The notes beneath the pieces are model-generated. The model ran no database searches. It was not told where the DNA came from and saw only the letters and a list, made by a program, of their open reading frames with translations. A stretch of 64,000 nt of DNA from Solibacillus sp040273735 (GTDB taxonomy: Bacteria; Bacillota; Bacilli; Bacillales_A; Planococcaceae): contig NZ_JBELZM010000014.1 of the NCBI RefSeq assembly GCF_040273735.1, positions 69,175-133,174 on the forward strand, written 5' to 3'. A program made the position numbers and the translations under genes. This document shows, piece after piece, positions 53,258 to 62,530 of the stretch (its first letter is position 1; each line of letters begins with the position of its first letter).

Positions 53258-54313
53258 ATGAATGAAGTTGAAACAACATTATCAATCCAAATGAAACGGA
53301 TGGCCGTCACGCTGCTAGATATGCAGCAAAGCCGTTTTGTGTCTGCAAGTGAAACAATGGATTTATCCGCACTCCAATCAGAAGTGTATAATCATTTCTT
53401 CGAATCCTACATAGACGCAACAATGAATAGCCCGAAATCTGTTGCATGTAAATTTTTAGACCGTGACAATGATATTCTTACAAAAATGAACCGTTATGTG
53501 GAATATCCTGATGACACGCACTTTTTATCACTTGCCAATGATTTATCAAATAAACTGTATCAAATTATGCAAACGGTATCGAACAGTAATGGCTCGGTAT
53601 TTGTCGCACATATTGAACTTATTGGAGAAGAGTATATTCTTTTGTTAAAGCTGGATCCAAAAGACGCGGTACAGATCGATCTGGAAACATTGCATTTGAA
53701 AACGATTGAAAATATTTTGCCTGACGCTACTAGTCGTGTACAAAAATGTGCACTCATTCGAATGAATTATGATCCGCTCGAAGAAAATATATATGTACTG
53801 GATAAGCAATCCGATGGCGAACCTGCAAAGTTTTTCATGGAAACTTTCTTGCAGGCCACACCGATCGCATCCGACAAAAAGAAGACAAAAATGCTCATGA
53901 AGGAATTATATGAAAAAATTGCGGAATCGATTAACGAAGAGCAGACACCCCATCTTCAACGAGCGATTGACGAGGAATTTGAACATGGCAAATATATTGA
54001 GCTCGACGCATCGGTCCATAATATATACGAAGCGATCGCACCACCTGAGAACCGGGAAGATTTTGTTGAACAAGGCGCCAAATTGTTTATCAATGAATTC
54101 ACTGACCGCAATCCCGACTTCACGCCTACATTTGAAGTGAAACGCGATGATCTGCATGTTGTCTATAAATCAGCTGAAGGTGAAATTCTCTTCCGTTATG
54201 ATAAAGGATTGGACAATATTGATGTAAAGCACGATCAAGTAAGCGGTACGTATACGATTACTATACGTGACGCGGATACACTAGGATTTACACTGCATAA
54301 AAAACCACTATAA
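53258..54313 (+). CDS. 37-kDa nucleoid-associated protein (NdpA-like)
   Basis: 351 aa from ATG 53258. Features of the nucleoid-associated NdpA family: QSEVYNHFFESYIDATMNS, FVAHIELIGEEYILLLKLD, ALIRMNYDPLEENIYVLDKQ, and a helical C-terminus. NdpA binds the nucleoid; its role in Firmicutes is unclear, and it has been linked to phage/conjugation biology. RBS AAAAGGAG is about 10 bases before this ATG; the frame opens earlier at 53195 without one. Confidence 0.72.
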   Translation: MNEVETTLSIQMKRMAVTLLDMQQSRFVSASETMDLSALQSEVYNHFFESYIDATMNSPKSVACKFLDRDNDILTKMNRYVEYPDDTHFLSLANDLSNKLYQIMQTVSNSNGSVFVAHIELIGEEYILLLKLDPKDAVQIDLETLHLKTIENILPDATSRVQKCALIRMNYDPLEENIYVLDKQSDGEPAKFFMETFLQATPIASDKKKTKMLMKELYEKIAESINEEQTPHLQRAIDEEFEHGKYIELDASVHNIYEAIAPPENREDFVEQGAKLFINEFTDRNPDFTPTFEVKRDDLHVVYKSAEGEILFRYDKGLDNIDVKHDQVSGTYTITIRDADTLGFTLHKKPL

Positions 54314-54337
54314 ACCTAACGATATTATAATAGAATA

Positions 54338-54375
54338 AAAAAAGGGGCTGTGTTTTTTTCACAGCTCCTTTTTGA
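54338..54375. terminator. Bidirectional terminator
   Basis: Stem AAAGGGGCTGTG / CACAGCTCCTTTTT between the convergent nucleoid protein and oligopeptidase genes. Confidence 0.8.
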
Positions 54376-54378
54376 AAC

Positions 54379-56175
54379 CTATTTAGACGTTAACGCAATA
54401 AATTCCTCGACATCTTTTTCAAAAAGTGCGATTCCTTTTAACCAGAAGTCTTCTTTCGTAATATCTTCACCTAAATGCTTCATAGCCAACTCTTCAACTG
54501 TCATGATAGCTGTGTCACGCAACAAAGCCATATACTTCTCTTCGAAGCCCTTACCTTCTTCTTTTGCTTTCGCGTAAATGCTTAATGAGAATAAATAACC
54601 GAAGGTGTACGGGAAGTTATAGAACGGTACACCTGTAATATAGAAGTGCATTTTTGACGCCCAGAAGTGCGGATGTGTTTCGCCTAACCCGCCTGCATGC
54701 GCTTCAATTTGAGCTTCTTCCATAAGTTCGTTCAAGCGTTTCGTTGATACAATGCCTTTTTTGCGCTCATCATAAAAACGAGTTTCAAATAAGTAACGCG
54801 CATGTATATTCATAAAGAAAGCAACAGAACGCTGAATTTTATCTTCCAGTAATGCAATTTTTTCTTGTTCAGTTGTTGCTTCTTCAACCGCTGCATCAGC
54901 AACAATCATTTCTGCAAACGTTGAAGCAGTTTCAGCGACATTCATTGCATAGCGGCGGTTTAATGGATGAACAGGGCGCAGTGCATACGAATGGAAAGCA
55001 TGTCCCAGTTCATGTGCCAGTGTCGAAACATTTGACATCGAGCCGGAGTATGTCATGAATATACGAGATTGCTCTGATAATGGCATTCCTGTACAGAAAC
55101 CGCCCGGACGTTTATTATCACGGTCTTCCGCCTCTATCCAGCCCTCTTCAAATGCCGTGCGTGCAAAACTTTCCATTTCTGAACCAAAGCGGCCGAAATG
55201 CTTCAGGATGAACTCGGCACCCTCCTGGTAAGACATAGTTGCTGTTGAATCCGTAACCGGTGCATCAAAGTCAAACCAGTCCAATTGTTCTGTACCTAAT
55301 AGATTTGCTTTGTGCTGCAAATAACCTGCAAATGACGCCTTACGAGATGTAATGGCACCCCACATCGCATCGATTGTTTCCTGCTTCATACGGTTAATTT
55401 GAAGCGGCTCTTTTGTTACTGAGTCCCAGCCTCGCTTTTTATAGACGGCTAACCGGAAACCTGCTAAGTGATTCAATGTTTTTGCAAAGAACTCTTCACG
55501 CTCTGTAAATACATTTTCCAATGCATCAAATGCCGCTTTTCGCACTTTGCGGTCTTTATGTGAACTTAAATTATTTGCTTGTCCAACTGACAGTAATTTC
55601 TTTTCGCCATCCACTTCTACTTCTACTTTAATATCGCCGATCAGCATGTTATAAAGCTGGCCCCAAGAACTATATCCATCAACACCTAAAGCTGAAATTA
55701 GCGCTTCTTCTTCTTCGGATAATGACTCTTTCGATTTTTCGCGCCATTCCGTTAAGATAAATTCGAATTGAGCTAATTCTTCAGTCTGTAATAATACTTC
55801 GAAAGTTGACTGTTCGATTTTACCCAATTTTTGATTAAAGCTTTCTAAGATTGGCGATAAATTTGCCGCGATACCAGATAACTGGCCTTGCAACAATAAT
55901 GCATCACGATCCGTCGTGTCTTGAGCAGTTAGGCAAGAAAGCACCGCCCCTGCCTGAGAAATGTGCAGCATTACCTCTTTGATGCTTTCCAATATCGACT
56001 GGATTTCTAAGGCAGCATCACTATTTTGCGGTACTTCAAATTTGTCAATTTTCTCTTTTAATACTTCTAGTTTAGGAGTCAAGCTTTCAATATGCTCGAT
56101 TAATTGTGGAGAAGCGCTACCACCGGGGAAAAACACATCCAAATCCCAAACTTCAGGATACTTAACATTAACCAT
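54379..56175 (-). CDS. pepF: M3 family oligoendopeptidase (PepF-like)
   Basis: 598 aa zinc metallopeptidase. HELGHAFH (HExxH) with the downstream Glu in ETASTFAEM; earlier helical lobe and ATGIAANLSPILE-like region typical of oligoendopeptidase F. Cytoplasmic, degrades short peptides. ATG 56175 has AAGTGGGT at about 7 bases; the frame can extend to GTG 56187. Confidence 0.93.
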   Translation of the reverse strand: MVNVKYPEVWDLDVFFPGGSASPQLIEHIESLTPKLEVLKEKIDKFEVPQNSDAALEIQSILESIKEVMLHISQAGAVLSCLTAQDTTDRDALLLQGQLSGIAANLSPILESFNQKLGKIEQSTFEVLLQTEELAQFEFILTEWREKSKESLSEEEEALISALGVDGYSSWGQLYNMLIGDIKVEVEVDGEKKLLSVGQANNLSSHKDRKVRKAAFDALENVFTEREEFFAKTLNHLAGFRLAVYKKRGWDSVTKEPLQINRMKQETIDAMWGAITSRKASFAGYLQHKANLLGTEQLDWFDFDAPVTDSTATMSYQEGAEFILKHFGRFGSEMESFARTAFEEGWIEAEDRDNKRPGGFCTGMPLSEQSRIFMTYSGSMSNVSTLAHELGHAFHSYALRPVHPLNRRYAMNVAETASTFAEMIVADAAVEEATTEQEKIALLEDKIQRSVAFFMNIHARYLFETRFYDERKKGIVSTKRLNELMEEAQIEAHAGGLGETHPHFWASKMHFYITGVPFYNFPYTFGYLFSLSIYAKAKEEGKGFEEKYMALLRDTAIMTVEELAMKHLGEDITKEDFWLKGIALFEKDVEEFIALTSK

Positions 56176-56299
56176 TTTATTACCCACTTTCTGAATTGTA
56201 GTTCAATTCTTATTTTACTAAAAAATAAGTTAAAATGCTCGAAAATATTTCGGTTTTAGAAATAAAAAAGCTAGCCTGTATGATCGGCTAGCTTCAGCA

Positions 56300-57748
56300 T
56301 TATAAAATCGGTGATAATAAACGCGAAACGGATTCTCGAATTTTCGTCCATGTTTTACGTTCGTCATATTGTTCTTTCGTTAATTCAAAACTCTCCTTAA
56401 TATCGGCTTCAAACAGTTCCCTGCATTGTATCGCCAAATTGGTATCATAAAGAATCGCGTTAATTTCAAAATTCAGACTAAAACTTCGTACATCAATATT
56501 TGCGGTTCCAATTGTCGCCACTTCATCATCAATGACAATCATTTTTGCATGAAGGAAGCCTTTTTTATAACGGTACACTCGACCGCCAACCTCCAATAAG
56601 TCACCGCTGTAAGCTGAATTGGCTCCATAAACGAAAGGATGATCGGTTACTTCTGGCGTCATAATACGCACATCAACACCTGATGAAGCAGCAATTTGAA
56701 CCGCATGCATAAACGGTTCGTCCGGTACAAAATATGGCGATTGAATATAAACATACTTTTTGGCACTTAAAATCATTCGAATATAGCTGTTTTTGATCGA
56801 TTCAAAATCCGTATCCGGACCGCTCGACACAATTTGAACAGGTGTATCCGAATCTACTGTAAATGTTGGGAAATATCTTTGTTCTATTTCAGTCAGCTCT
56901 TCTTTTCTCGCCTGATACCAGTCGAATAAAAAATGAGCCTGCATATTGTAGACCGAATTGCCTTCGATTCTCAAATGCGTATCACGCCAATATCCGATTT
57001 CATCATCCAGACAAGCATATTCATTTCCGACGTTAAATCCACCGATATAGCCGATTCTTCCGTCAATAATTATGAGCTTCCGGTGATTTCGGAAATTGAT
57101 ACGCGGATTGAACAGCTTAAAATACGATGAAAAATACGCTTCTACCTGGCCCCCGGCATCCGTTAACTTTTTCAGATCCTTTTTGCGTAATGTACGTGAA
57201 CCCAAATCGTCGTACATCATCTGCACTTCAATGCCCTCTTTTGCTTTTTTGACAAGTGCATTAAAAATACTTTTACCGATATCATCCATTTTATAGATGT
57301 AGTACTGAATATGAATGGTCTGTTTTGCATTTTCGATATCCTCAATGACCGAACGGAATTTTTCTTTACCTTCAGCCAGTATTTTGACATCATTTTTCGA
57401 ACTCAGTAAAGAATGGTTATAATCGACGTTCATTTTAATTAAAGGTGCATGCTTTTTTGTGACGGCATTCGGAAATTCGTACGTTCCTTCTTCCAACGCA
57501 TTCTTTTGATCCTGGAATGTTTCCAGTGTTTCCTCCTGCTGTACCGCATGCCACCTTACGAAATGTTTCTTCTGTAAATTCCGCCCTATAAGTAAATATA
57601 AAATAAAACCAAAAATCGGTAAGAAAAAGAGCACGAATAACCATGCCCATGTTGATGAAGCGCTTTTTCGGCTGATAAATATTAACACAAGGGCAAACAA
57701 TATGTTTAATGCAAATAAAGTGACGGTTAAAATACCAGTGACTGTCAT
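56300..57748 (-). CDS. cls: Cardiolipin synthase
   Basis: 482 aa. Two N-terminal membrane helices, then two PLD domains with HRKLIIIDGRIGYIGG and HAKMIVIDDEVATIGTANID (HxKx4D motifs). Condenses two phosphatidylglycerols into cardiolipin. Start uncertain: ATG 57748 or 57757; neither has a strong RBS. Possibly one of several Cls paralogues. Confidence 0.93.
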   Translation of the reverse strand: MTVTGILTVTLFALNILFALVLIFISRKSASSTWAWLFVLFFLPIFGFILYLLIGRNLQKKHFVRWHAVQQEETLETFQDQKNALEEGTYEFPNAVTKKHAPLIKMNVDYNHSLLSSKNDVKILAEGKEKFRSVIEDIENAKQTIHIQYYIYKMDDIGKSIFNALVKKAKEGIEVQMMYDDLGSRTLRKKDLKKLTDAGGQVEAYFSSYFKLFNPRINFRNHRKLIIIDGRIGYIGGFNVGNEYACLDDEIGYWRDTHLRIEGNSVYNMQAHFLFDWYQARKEELTEIEQRYFPTFTVDSDTPVQIVSSGPDTDFESIKNSYIRMILSAKKYVYIQSPYFVPDEPFMHAVQIAASSGVDVRIMTPEVTDHPFVYGANSAYSGDLLEVGGRVYRYKKGFLHAKMIVIDDEVATIGTANIDVRSFSLNFEINAILYDTNLAIQCRELFEADIKESFELTKEQYDERKTWTKIRESVSRLLSPIL

Positions 57749-57965
57749 GAAATTCATCTCTTTTCATTATTTAATCATTAAGAGAAAACAACTATTAAAT
57801 GTTATTAATTACTAGTTTTTTCTACTATTTTACTATTCCCTGTAAATATGCATTTAAGACATATAAATGTATATTTTTAAGGAATCGATTCTCTTTTCGG
57901 CAAATAATTGTAATTATAGTGAAAATGAAAATACCGCTTACCGGATAAGTAAGCGATAACACGGT

Positions 57966-58601
57966 TTAATACTTTTTTTCCCACTCATGTTCCTGTTTAG
58001 CTTTTTTCAAACTGTAATACAATGAGTAGCGCTGTAATCCTTTTGCTCTCTCAATTGCTTTCGCTGCAGATTGGTCATATATCTCAATATCACTTTCTAC
58101 TAATGCTAATTGGGCATCAACCGCGTCATTCATCCACGCTTTCTTTAATGGATAACTTTTTGCCATATCTCGATTTCCCAATAACGCGGCAATGCTGGCC
58201 TTTCCATATGGTCCATTTGGTGTATCCATCAGTTTATCCGCAAAATGCTCCGCACGCCCAAAATCGTTAAGACGAATTGCCCGGTTCATTTCATATGTAT
58301 GTTTAATAACAGGTTGCTTGTAATGAGCGATAATGTGATCCATAGCCTCGAGTTCCTCTTCTTTTGTCCCGTTTTCTATGACAAGGATATAATTTAGCAT
58401 TGGATCTTTTTTATGCTTTTCGATGTACTTTTTTATTTTCAGCAGATTCGTTGAAGCAAATGCAATGTAATACATATAGCCGATGGAAAAAAGGGCAAAT
58501 AGGACAATTATTGAAATGCTTACAGAGAATGGCCAATCCAACATTGCACTAATTACCCCTACTGCTACTCCTAAAATAATGACATAAATCCAGTTAATCA
58601 A
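57966..58601 (-). CDS. Membrane-anchored TPR-like hypothetical protein
   Basis: 211 aa. Two N-terminal membrane helices (about residues 4-22 and 26-47), then a soluble helical domain (NYILVIENGTKEEELEAMDH, RAIRLNDFGRAEHFADKL, ALLGNRDMAKSYPLKKAW) with a TPR-like rhythm. Function not recognised. TTG 58601 after GAGGAAG. Confidence 0.7.
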   Translation of the reverse strand: MINWIYVIILGVAVGVISAMLDWPFSVSISIIVLFALFSIGYMYYIAFASTNLLKIKKYIEKHKKDPMLNYILVIENGTKEEELEAMDHIIAHYKQPVIKHTYEMNRAIRLNDFGRAEHFADKLMDTPNGPYGKASIAALLGNRDMAKSYPLKKAWMNDAVDAQLALVESDIEIYDQSAAKAIERAKGLQRYSLYYSLKKAKQEHEWEKKY

Positions 58602-58687
58602 TTTCTCACTTCCTCTTCGTTACTTCATATATTATAGCTTAATCTCCTTTACAATCAATGACTGTTCAAATATATTGATTTCATAAA

Positions 58688-58722
58688 AAAGCAGATGCAC
58701 AAAAACTGTGCATCTGCAGAAA
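58688..58722 (-). terminator. Terminator after rsgA
   Basis: Minus-strand arms GCAGATGCAC / GTGCATCTGC (58692-58701, 58709-58718) and T6. Confidence 0.88.
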
Positions 58723-59784
58723 TTATCTAAATTTCTTTATGGTTTTTGATATTTGCTTCCATTTTCGTTTATCCGCAAGCTGGGCATCCGTATTCGCCTT
58801 TTTCTCGATATATGCAAGTTCCCGCTGCAGTTTAAAGAAGCTGGTCAACCTTGCAGCATCAAGTGCTCCTTCTTCAACTGCCTGCAATACAGCACAACCC
58901 GGTTCATTTTTGTGCTTACAATCACGGAATCTGCAGTTTTCTGTAAGCTGTTCAATATCGGAAAAACTTGCATTTAGACTGTCCCCCTGATCCCATAACT
59001 GCAATTCCCGCATTCCTGGAGTGTCAATCAGACAAGCACCGGATGGTAAAACAACAAGTTCCCGGTGTGTCGTAGTATGACGGCCTTTTGCATCATCTTC
59101 ACGGATTGTGGACACTTTCATTTGTTCTGTGTTTAACAAAGCGTTCGTAAGTGTTGACTTACCTGCACCGGAAGAACCGAGTAATGCCGCAGTTTTCCCT
59201 TCAGTTAACAGCGCATGTAATGAAGTCATTCCTTCACCAGTCTGCGCACTCACCGTCAAAATATCCACACCGAAAGCAACCGATTCGATTTCTTTTAAAT
59301 ACGGCGTGACATCCTCGCATAAATCCGCTTTCGTTAATACAATAACCGGTGTTGCACCTGAATCCCATGCAGCTACTAAATAGCGTTCTAACCGGCGTAT
59401 ATTGAAGTCATCATTCAAACTCATAACAAGCATGATAAGATCAACATTTGCTGCCACGATTTGTTCATCGACTTCAAGGCCTGCCATTTTTCTTGTGAAT
59501 TTGGATTTCCGATCAAATAAATGATGAATAATGGCACGCTCTTCTCCCGGCATTTGTTCAATAACAACAAAATCGCCAACAGCCGGGTAATCTTTTCTAG
59601 AAAAGGCGTGGTATGCAAAGTTTCCGGATACCGTTGCCAAATATTCGCCCTGTTCTGTCAGTACACGATAAGAATGTTTATGTTCGAGTATGACGCGTCC
59701 AACAAGCTTTGTCGTGACATCTATCGTTAATTGTTGTAGTTGGATATCAAAAAATGCTGTAAAACCTAATTTTTGTAAATTCAA
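58723..59784 (-). CDS. rsgA: Ribosome small-subunit GTPase RsgA
   Basis: 353 aa circularly permuted GTPase: OB-fold (about 1-110), then G4 (LTKADL), G1 LLGSSGAGKSTLTNALL, G3 DTPGMREL, and the C-terminal zinc motif CRFRDCKHKNEPGC. It helps late 30S maturation. TTG 59784 has AGGAGG at 8 bases; longer than typical RsgA (~295 aa), due to a longer N-terminus and a basic tail. It stands alone rather than beside prkC, so it may be an extra paralogue. Confidence 0.9.
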   Translation of the reverse strand: MNLQKLGFTAFFDIQLQQLTIDVTTKLVGRVILEHKHSYRVLTEQGEYLATVSGNFAYHAFSRKDYPAVGDFVVIEQMPGEERAIIHHLFDRKSKFTRKMAGLEVDEQIVAANVDLIMLVMSLNDDFNIRRLERYLVAAWDSGATPVIVLTKADLCEDVTPYLKEIESVAFGVDILTVSAQTGEGMTSLHALLTEGKTAALLGSSGAGKSTLTNALLNTEQMKVSTIREDDAKGRHTTTHRELVVLPSGACLIDTPGMRELQLWDQGDSLNASFSDIEQLTENCRFRDCKHKNEPGCAVLQAVEEGALDAARLTSFFKLQRELAYIEKKANTDAQLADKRKWKQISKTIKKFR

Positions 59785-59837
59785 TGAAATTGCCTCCTAA
59801 TGGCGTATGATAGTGTTTTTGTTTTTATAGGCAAACA

Positions 59838-59879
59838 AAAAAACCTTATGACCAGCAATTTTGCCCGTCATAAGGTTTC
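59838..59879 (-). terminator. Terminator of the 26-aa gene
   Basis: 12-base arms AAACCTTATGAC / GTCATAAGGTTT (59841-59852, 59867-59878), then T7 on the minus strand. Confidence 0.85.
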
Positions 59880-59912
59880 ATACGCACAGTAAAGAAGCGT
59901 GACTCTTCTGTA

Positions 59913-59993
59913 TTAGAAGGCACTTTTCTGGCGAATGTCATATGACAAGCATAATTGCATTGATTCAATCTCATGTAATTTAGTCATATTCAT
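59913..59993 (-). CDS. Tiny protein, 26 aa, own promoter and terminator
   Basis: ATG 59993 after GGAGAAAGATGG; product MNMTKLHEIESMQLCLSYDI and then RQKSAF. A second ATG at 59987 is possible. Promoter: TTGACA (60045-60050), 17-18-base spacer, TTATAG/TATAGT. A perfect-looking terminator follows 35 bases past the stop. Not membrane-like. Function unknown; could instead be a small RNA containing a chance frame. Confidence 0.5.
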   Translation of the reverse strand: MNMTKLHEIESMQLCLSYDIRQKSAF

Positions 59994-60021
59994 CACCATC
60001 TTTCTCCATTAGTTAATCCAA

Positions 60022-60050
60022 CTATAACAATAGATAGAATGTTTTGTCAA
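60022..60050 (-). promoter_or_regulatory. Sigma-A promoter of the 26-aa gene
   Basis: TTGACA (60045-60050) and TTATAG (60022-60027), 17-base spacer, minus strand. Confidence 0.6.
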
Positions 60051-60163
60051 TACAGTTCCCCAAGTTTATTCTAAATGAGAATGTTTGTTGCATTTGCAAC
60101 AAAAATCTTTTACGCTAAATATGTAGTTGCTTTTTATATAACATTTAAAAGGAGCTGAAAGAA

Positions 60164-60613
60164 ATCACTTTATTACGTGAAATCGGTATGATAGCCCGTG
60201 CACTTGATTCGATAAGCAATATAGAATTTAAAGAATTTGATTTAACAAAAGGGCAATATTTGTATGTCGTTCGTATTTGTGAACAACCCGGAATTATTCA
60301 GGAAAAACTAGCAGATTTAATTAAAGTAGACCGTACAACAGCTGCCCGTGCAATAGCAAAGCTTGAAAAAAGTAACTTTATCGAGAAACGGAACGATGAG
60401 TTTAATAAAAAAATAAAAAAACTCTATCCAACAAACAAAGCATTAGCAATTTACCCTTCTATACTGAATGAGCATAAACATTCTGAGAATACAGCCATGT
60501 TGGGATTTTCTGAAGAGGAAAAAGCCCAACTTGCTACTGCATTAAACAAAATGCGAAAAAACATTGAAAAAGATTGGGAAACTGTAAAGCGAGGAAAAAA
60601 ACGCAATTATTAA
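60164..60613 (+). CDS. MarR family regulator, apparent ATC start
   Basis: 149 aa if started at ATC 60164, 141 aa from ATG 60188. Winged-helix domain with IIQEKLADLIKVDRTTAARAIAKLE (recognition helix). AAAGGAG sits 9 bases before ATC, whereas ATG 60188 has no RBS, and the residues in between (TLLREIG) match how relatives of this MarR group begin. Leads marR-paiA-paiB; probably regulates that operon. A mutated ATG or sequencing error is the alternative. Confidence 0.85.
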   Translation: MTLLREIGMIARALDSISNIEFKEFDLTKGQYLYVVRICEQPGIIQEKLADLIKVDRTTAARAIAKLEKSNFIEKRNDEFNKKIKKLYPTNKALAIYPSILNEHKHSENTAMLGFSEEEKAQLATALNKMRKNIEKDWETVKRGKKRNY

Positions 60614-60625
60614 GGAGTAATGATA

Positions 60626-61141
60626 ATGAACATTCAACTAATACAATGTACTACCGAAAATTTAGACGCTTTACAAACAATCAGCCGGGATACGTTTTAT
60701 GAAACGTTTCATGAGCAAAACAGCGAGGAAAGTATGACGGCTTATTTGGACATAGCTTTTTCATCAGAAAAACTGACAGCTGAGCTTGATAATAAACACT
60801 CTCTATTTAAGTTACTGTATATAAACGAAGAGCTGGCAGGTTATCTAAAAGTCAATATAGAAGAAGCCCAGTCCGAACAATTAGGGCCGGATACAATTGA
60901 AGTAGAGCGAATTTATATTTTGAGCCGTTTTCAGAAACTCGGTTTAGGGAAAGTATTGATGGAGGATGCGATCAAACTGGCCAATGAAATGAATAAAAAC
61001 AAAATTTGGCTCGGCGTGTGGGAAAAAAATATGAATGCCATTGCGTTCTATGAGAGAACGGGCTTTGTAAAAACAGGCTCCCATTCATTTTTCATGGGTG
61101 AAGAAGAACAAATCGATTTTATTATGACAAAACATTTGTGA
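60626..61141 (+). CDS. paiA: Polyamine N-acetyltransferase PaiA
   Basis: 171 aa GNAT. Strong match in pattern to B. subtilis PaiA: QTISRDTFYETFHEQNS, EVERIYILSRFQKLGLGKVL (acetyl-CoA loop) and IWLGVWEKNMNAIAFYERTGF. Acetylates spermidine and spermine. ATG 60626 is chosen since AAGGAG is 8 bases upstream; ATG 60620 is too close. Confidence 0.9.
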   Translation: MNIQLIQCTTENLDALQTISRDTFYETFHEQNSEESMTAYLDIAFSSEKLTAELDNKHSLFKLLYINEELAGYLKVNIEEAQSEQLGPDTIEVERIYILSRFQKLGLGKVLMEDAIKLANEMNKNKIWLGVWEKNMNAIAFYERTGFVKTGSHSFFMGEEEQIDFIMTKHL

Positions 61142-61147
61142 GGGAAA

Positions 61148-61753
61148 ATGATGTATATACCAAAGCAGTATCAGTTAACAGATGATCAAAAGATTCATCA
61201 GATTATTAAAGAATATAGTTTTGCGACAGTTATTTCCCTTCATCAAGGAGTACCGGAAGCCACTCATTTACCGCTCTATTTAAGCGAAGATGGGAAGTAT
61301 CTATACGGTCATTTTGCACGTGCCAACACACAATGGAAAGATATTCTTGATCAACACGTACTCGCAGTTTTTAATGGCCCGCATAGCTACATCTCTTCTT
61401 CCTGGTATGAAACAAAAGATTCAGTACCTACGTGGAATTATGTATCGGTCCATGTAAAGGGGCTCGTTGAAATGATGGAAGATGAGGAAGAAATCCGATT
61501 ATCGCTTCACTGCTTAATTAAAAAATATGAAAGACAAAATAGCTCCTATAATGTAGATAATGTTGACTCCAAATATATGGCCGGCTTATTAAAAGGCATA
61601 GTGCCGTTCAAATTACGAATAAGTTCTATTGAAGCTGCGGCAAAATTGAGCCAAGGTCATTCGAAAGAACGCCAAAAACTTGTCATCGATGAACTACTAA
61701 AACGGAATGACGGATTTGATGAAGATATCGCTAAATTAATGCTGGAAAATTAA
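61148..61753 (+). CDS. paiB: PaiB family flavin-fold transcriptional regulator
   Basis: 201 aa. MYIPKQYQ opening, GHFARANTQWKDI, GPHSYISSSWYETKDSVPTWNY are PaiB motifs (split-barrel flavin-binding fold). In B. subtilis PaiB acts as a negative regulator of sporulation and protease genes. Six bases after paiA, so in one operon. Confidence 0.92.
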   Translation: MMYIPKQYQLTDDQKIHQIIKEYSFATVISLHQGVPEATHLPLYLSEDGKYLYGHFARANTQWKDILDQHVLAVFNGPHSYISSSWYETKDSVPTWNYVSVHVKGLVEMMEDEEEIRLSLHCLIKKYERQNSSYNVDNVDSKYMAGLLKGIVPFKLRISSIEAAAKLSQGHSKERQKLVIDELLKRNDGFDEDIAKLMLEN

Positions 61754-61798
61754 CGTTTTGTAAAATGTTAGAATTTTTTAAATAGTCTTATATATTAA

Positions 61799-61827
61799 TT
61801 GACACCTTTCCCCTGGTATGGTAAATT
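61799..61827 (+). promoter_or_regulatory. Promoter of the yceI gene
   Basis: TTGACA (61799-61804), 17-base spacer, TAAATT (61822-61827). About 55 bases before the YceI start codon. Confidence 0.65.
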
Positions 61828-61886
61828 TATCTCGAATTCAAGGTAAAGAATTTCTTGGGTTTCATAATAGTTGGGAGGAATTTATC

Positions 61887-62414
61887 ATGGCAAAATGGCA
61901 AATCGATCAGGCACACTCAACAATTGGTTTTGAAGTCAAGCATATGATGGTGTCGAAAGTGAAAGGTCAGTTCACTAATTATTCAGCGGATGTAGAAGTT
62001 GATAATTTAGAAGATTTAACATCGGCACAAATTGAAATTACTATCGATACGACGAGTATTAATACAAGCAATGAAGATCGTGACAACCACTTAAAATCAG
62101 CAGAATTCTTTGATATTGAGCAATTCCCTGACATTAAATTTAAATCGACAAGCATCACAAAAGATGGTGACGATTATAAAGTCTCAGGCGATTTGACGAT
62201 TAAAGATGTAACGAAACCGGCAGTATTTGATGTGGAATATGGCGGTAAAGGAACAAATCCATGGGGCGTTGAAGTTTACGGTTTTGAAGCGGCAACGAAA
62301 ATTGACCGTGAAGAATTCGGCCTTACTTGGAATGCAGCACTTGAAACAGGCGGCGTATTGGTCGGCAAGGATATTAAAATCAAAGTAGAACTTGAATTAA
62401 ACCCAGCACAGTAA
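61887..62414 (+). CDS. yceI: YceI family lipocalin-like protein
   Basis: 175 aa. WQIDQAHSTIGFEVKHMMVSKVKGQF, NLEDLTSAQIEITIDTTSI, HLKSAEFFDIEQFPDIKFKS and the C-terminal strand set define YceI, an isoprenoid-binding beta-barrel. No signal peptide, so cytoplasmic here. ATG 61887 after GGGAGG; the longer frame from 61818 overlaps the promoter. Confidence 0.95.
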   Translation: MAKWQIDQAHSTIGFEVKHMMVSKVKGQFTNYSADVEVDNLEDLTSAQIEITIDTTSINTSNEDRDNHLKSAEFFDIEQFPDIKFKSTSITKDGDDYKVSGDLTIKDVTKPAVFDVEYGGKGTNPWGVEVYGFEAATKIDREEFGLTWNAALETGGVLVGKDIKIKVELELNPAQ

Positions 62415-62422
62415 TTATTAAT

Positions 62423-62461
62423 GAGCAGCCGTAGCCATTTTGTATACGGCTGCTTTTTTTG
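62423..62461 (+). terminator. Terminator after yceI
   Basis: Arms AGCAGCCGTA / TACGGCTGCT (62424-62433, 62444-62453), T7. Confidence 0.88.
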
Positions 62462-62530
62462 TGCAACTTTCCTTTTCAAGGAGCGTCAAATGTTAAAACA
62501 TTATTTACCAGTTAGTTGAGAGGTGCAATT

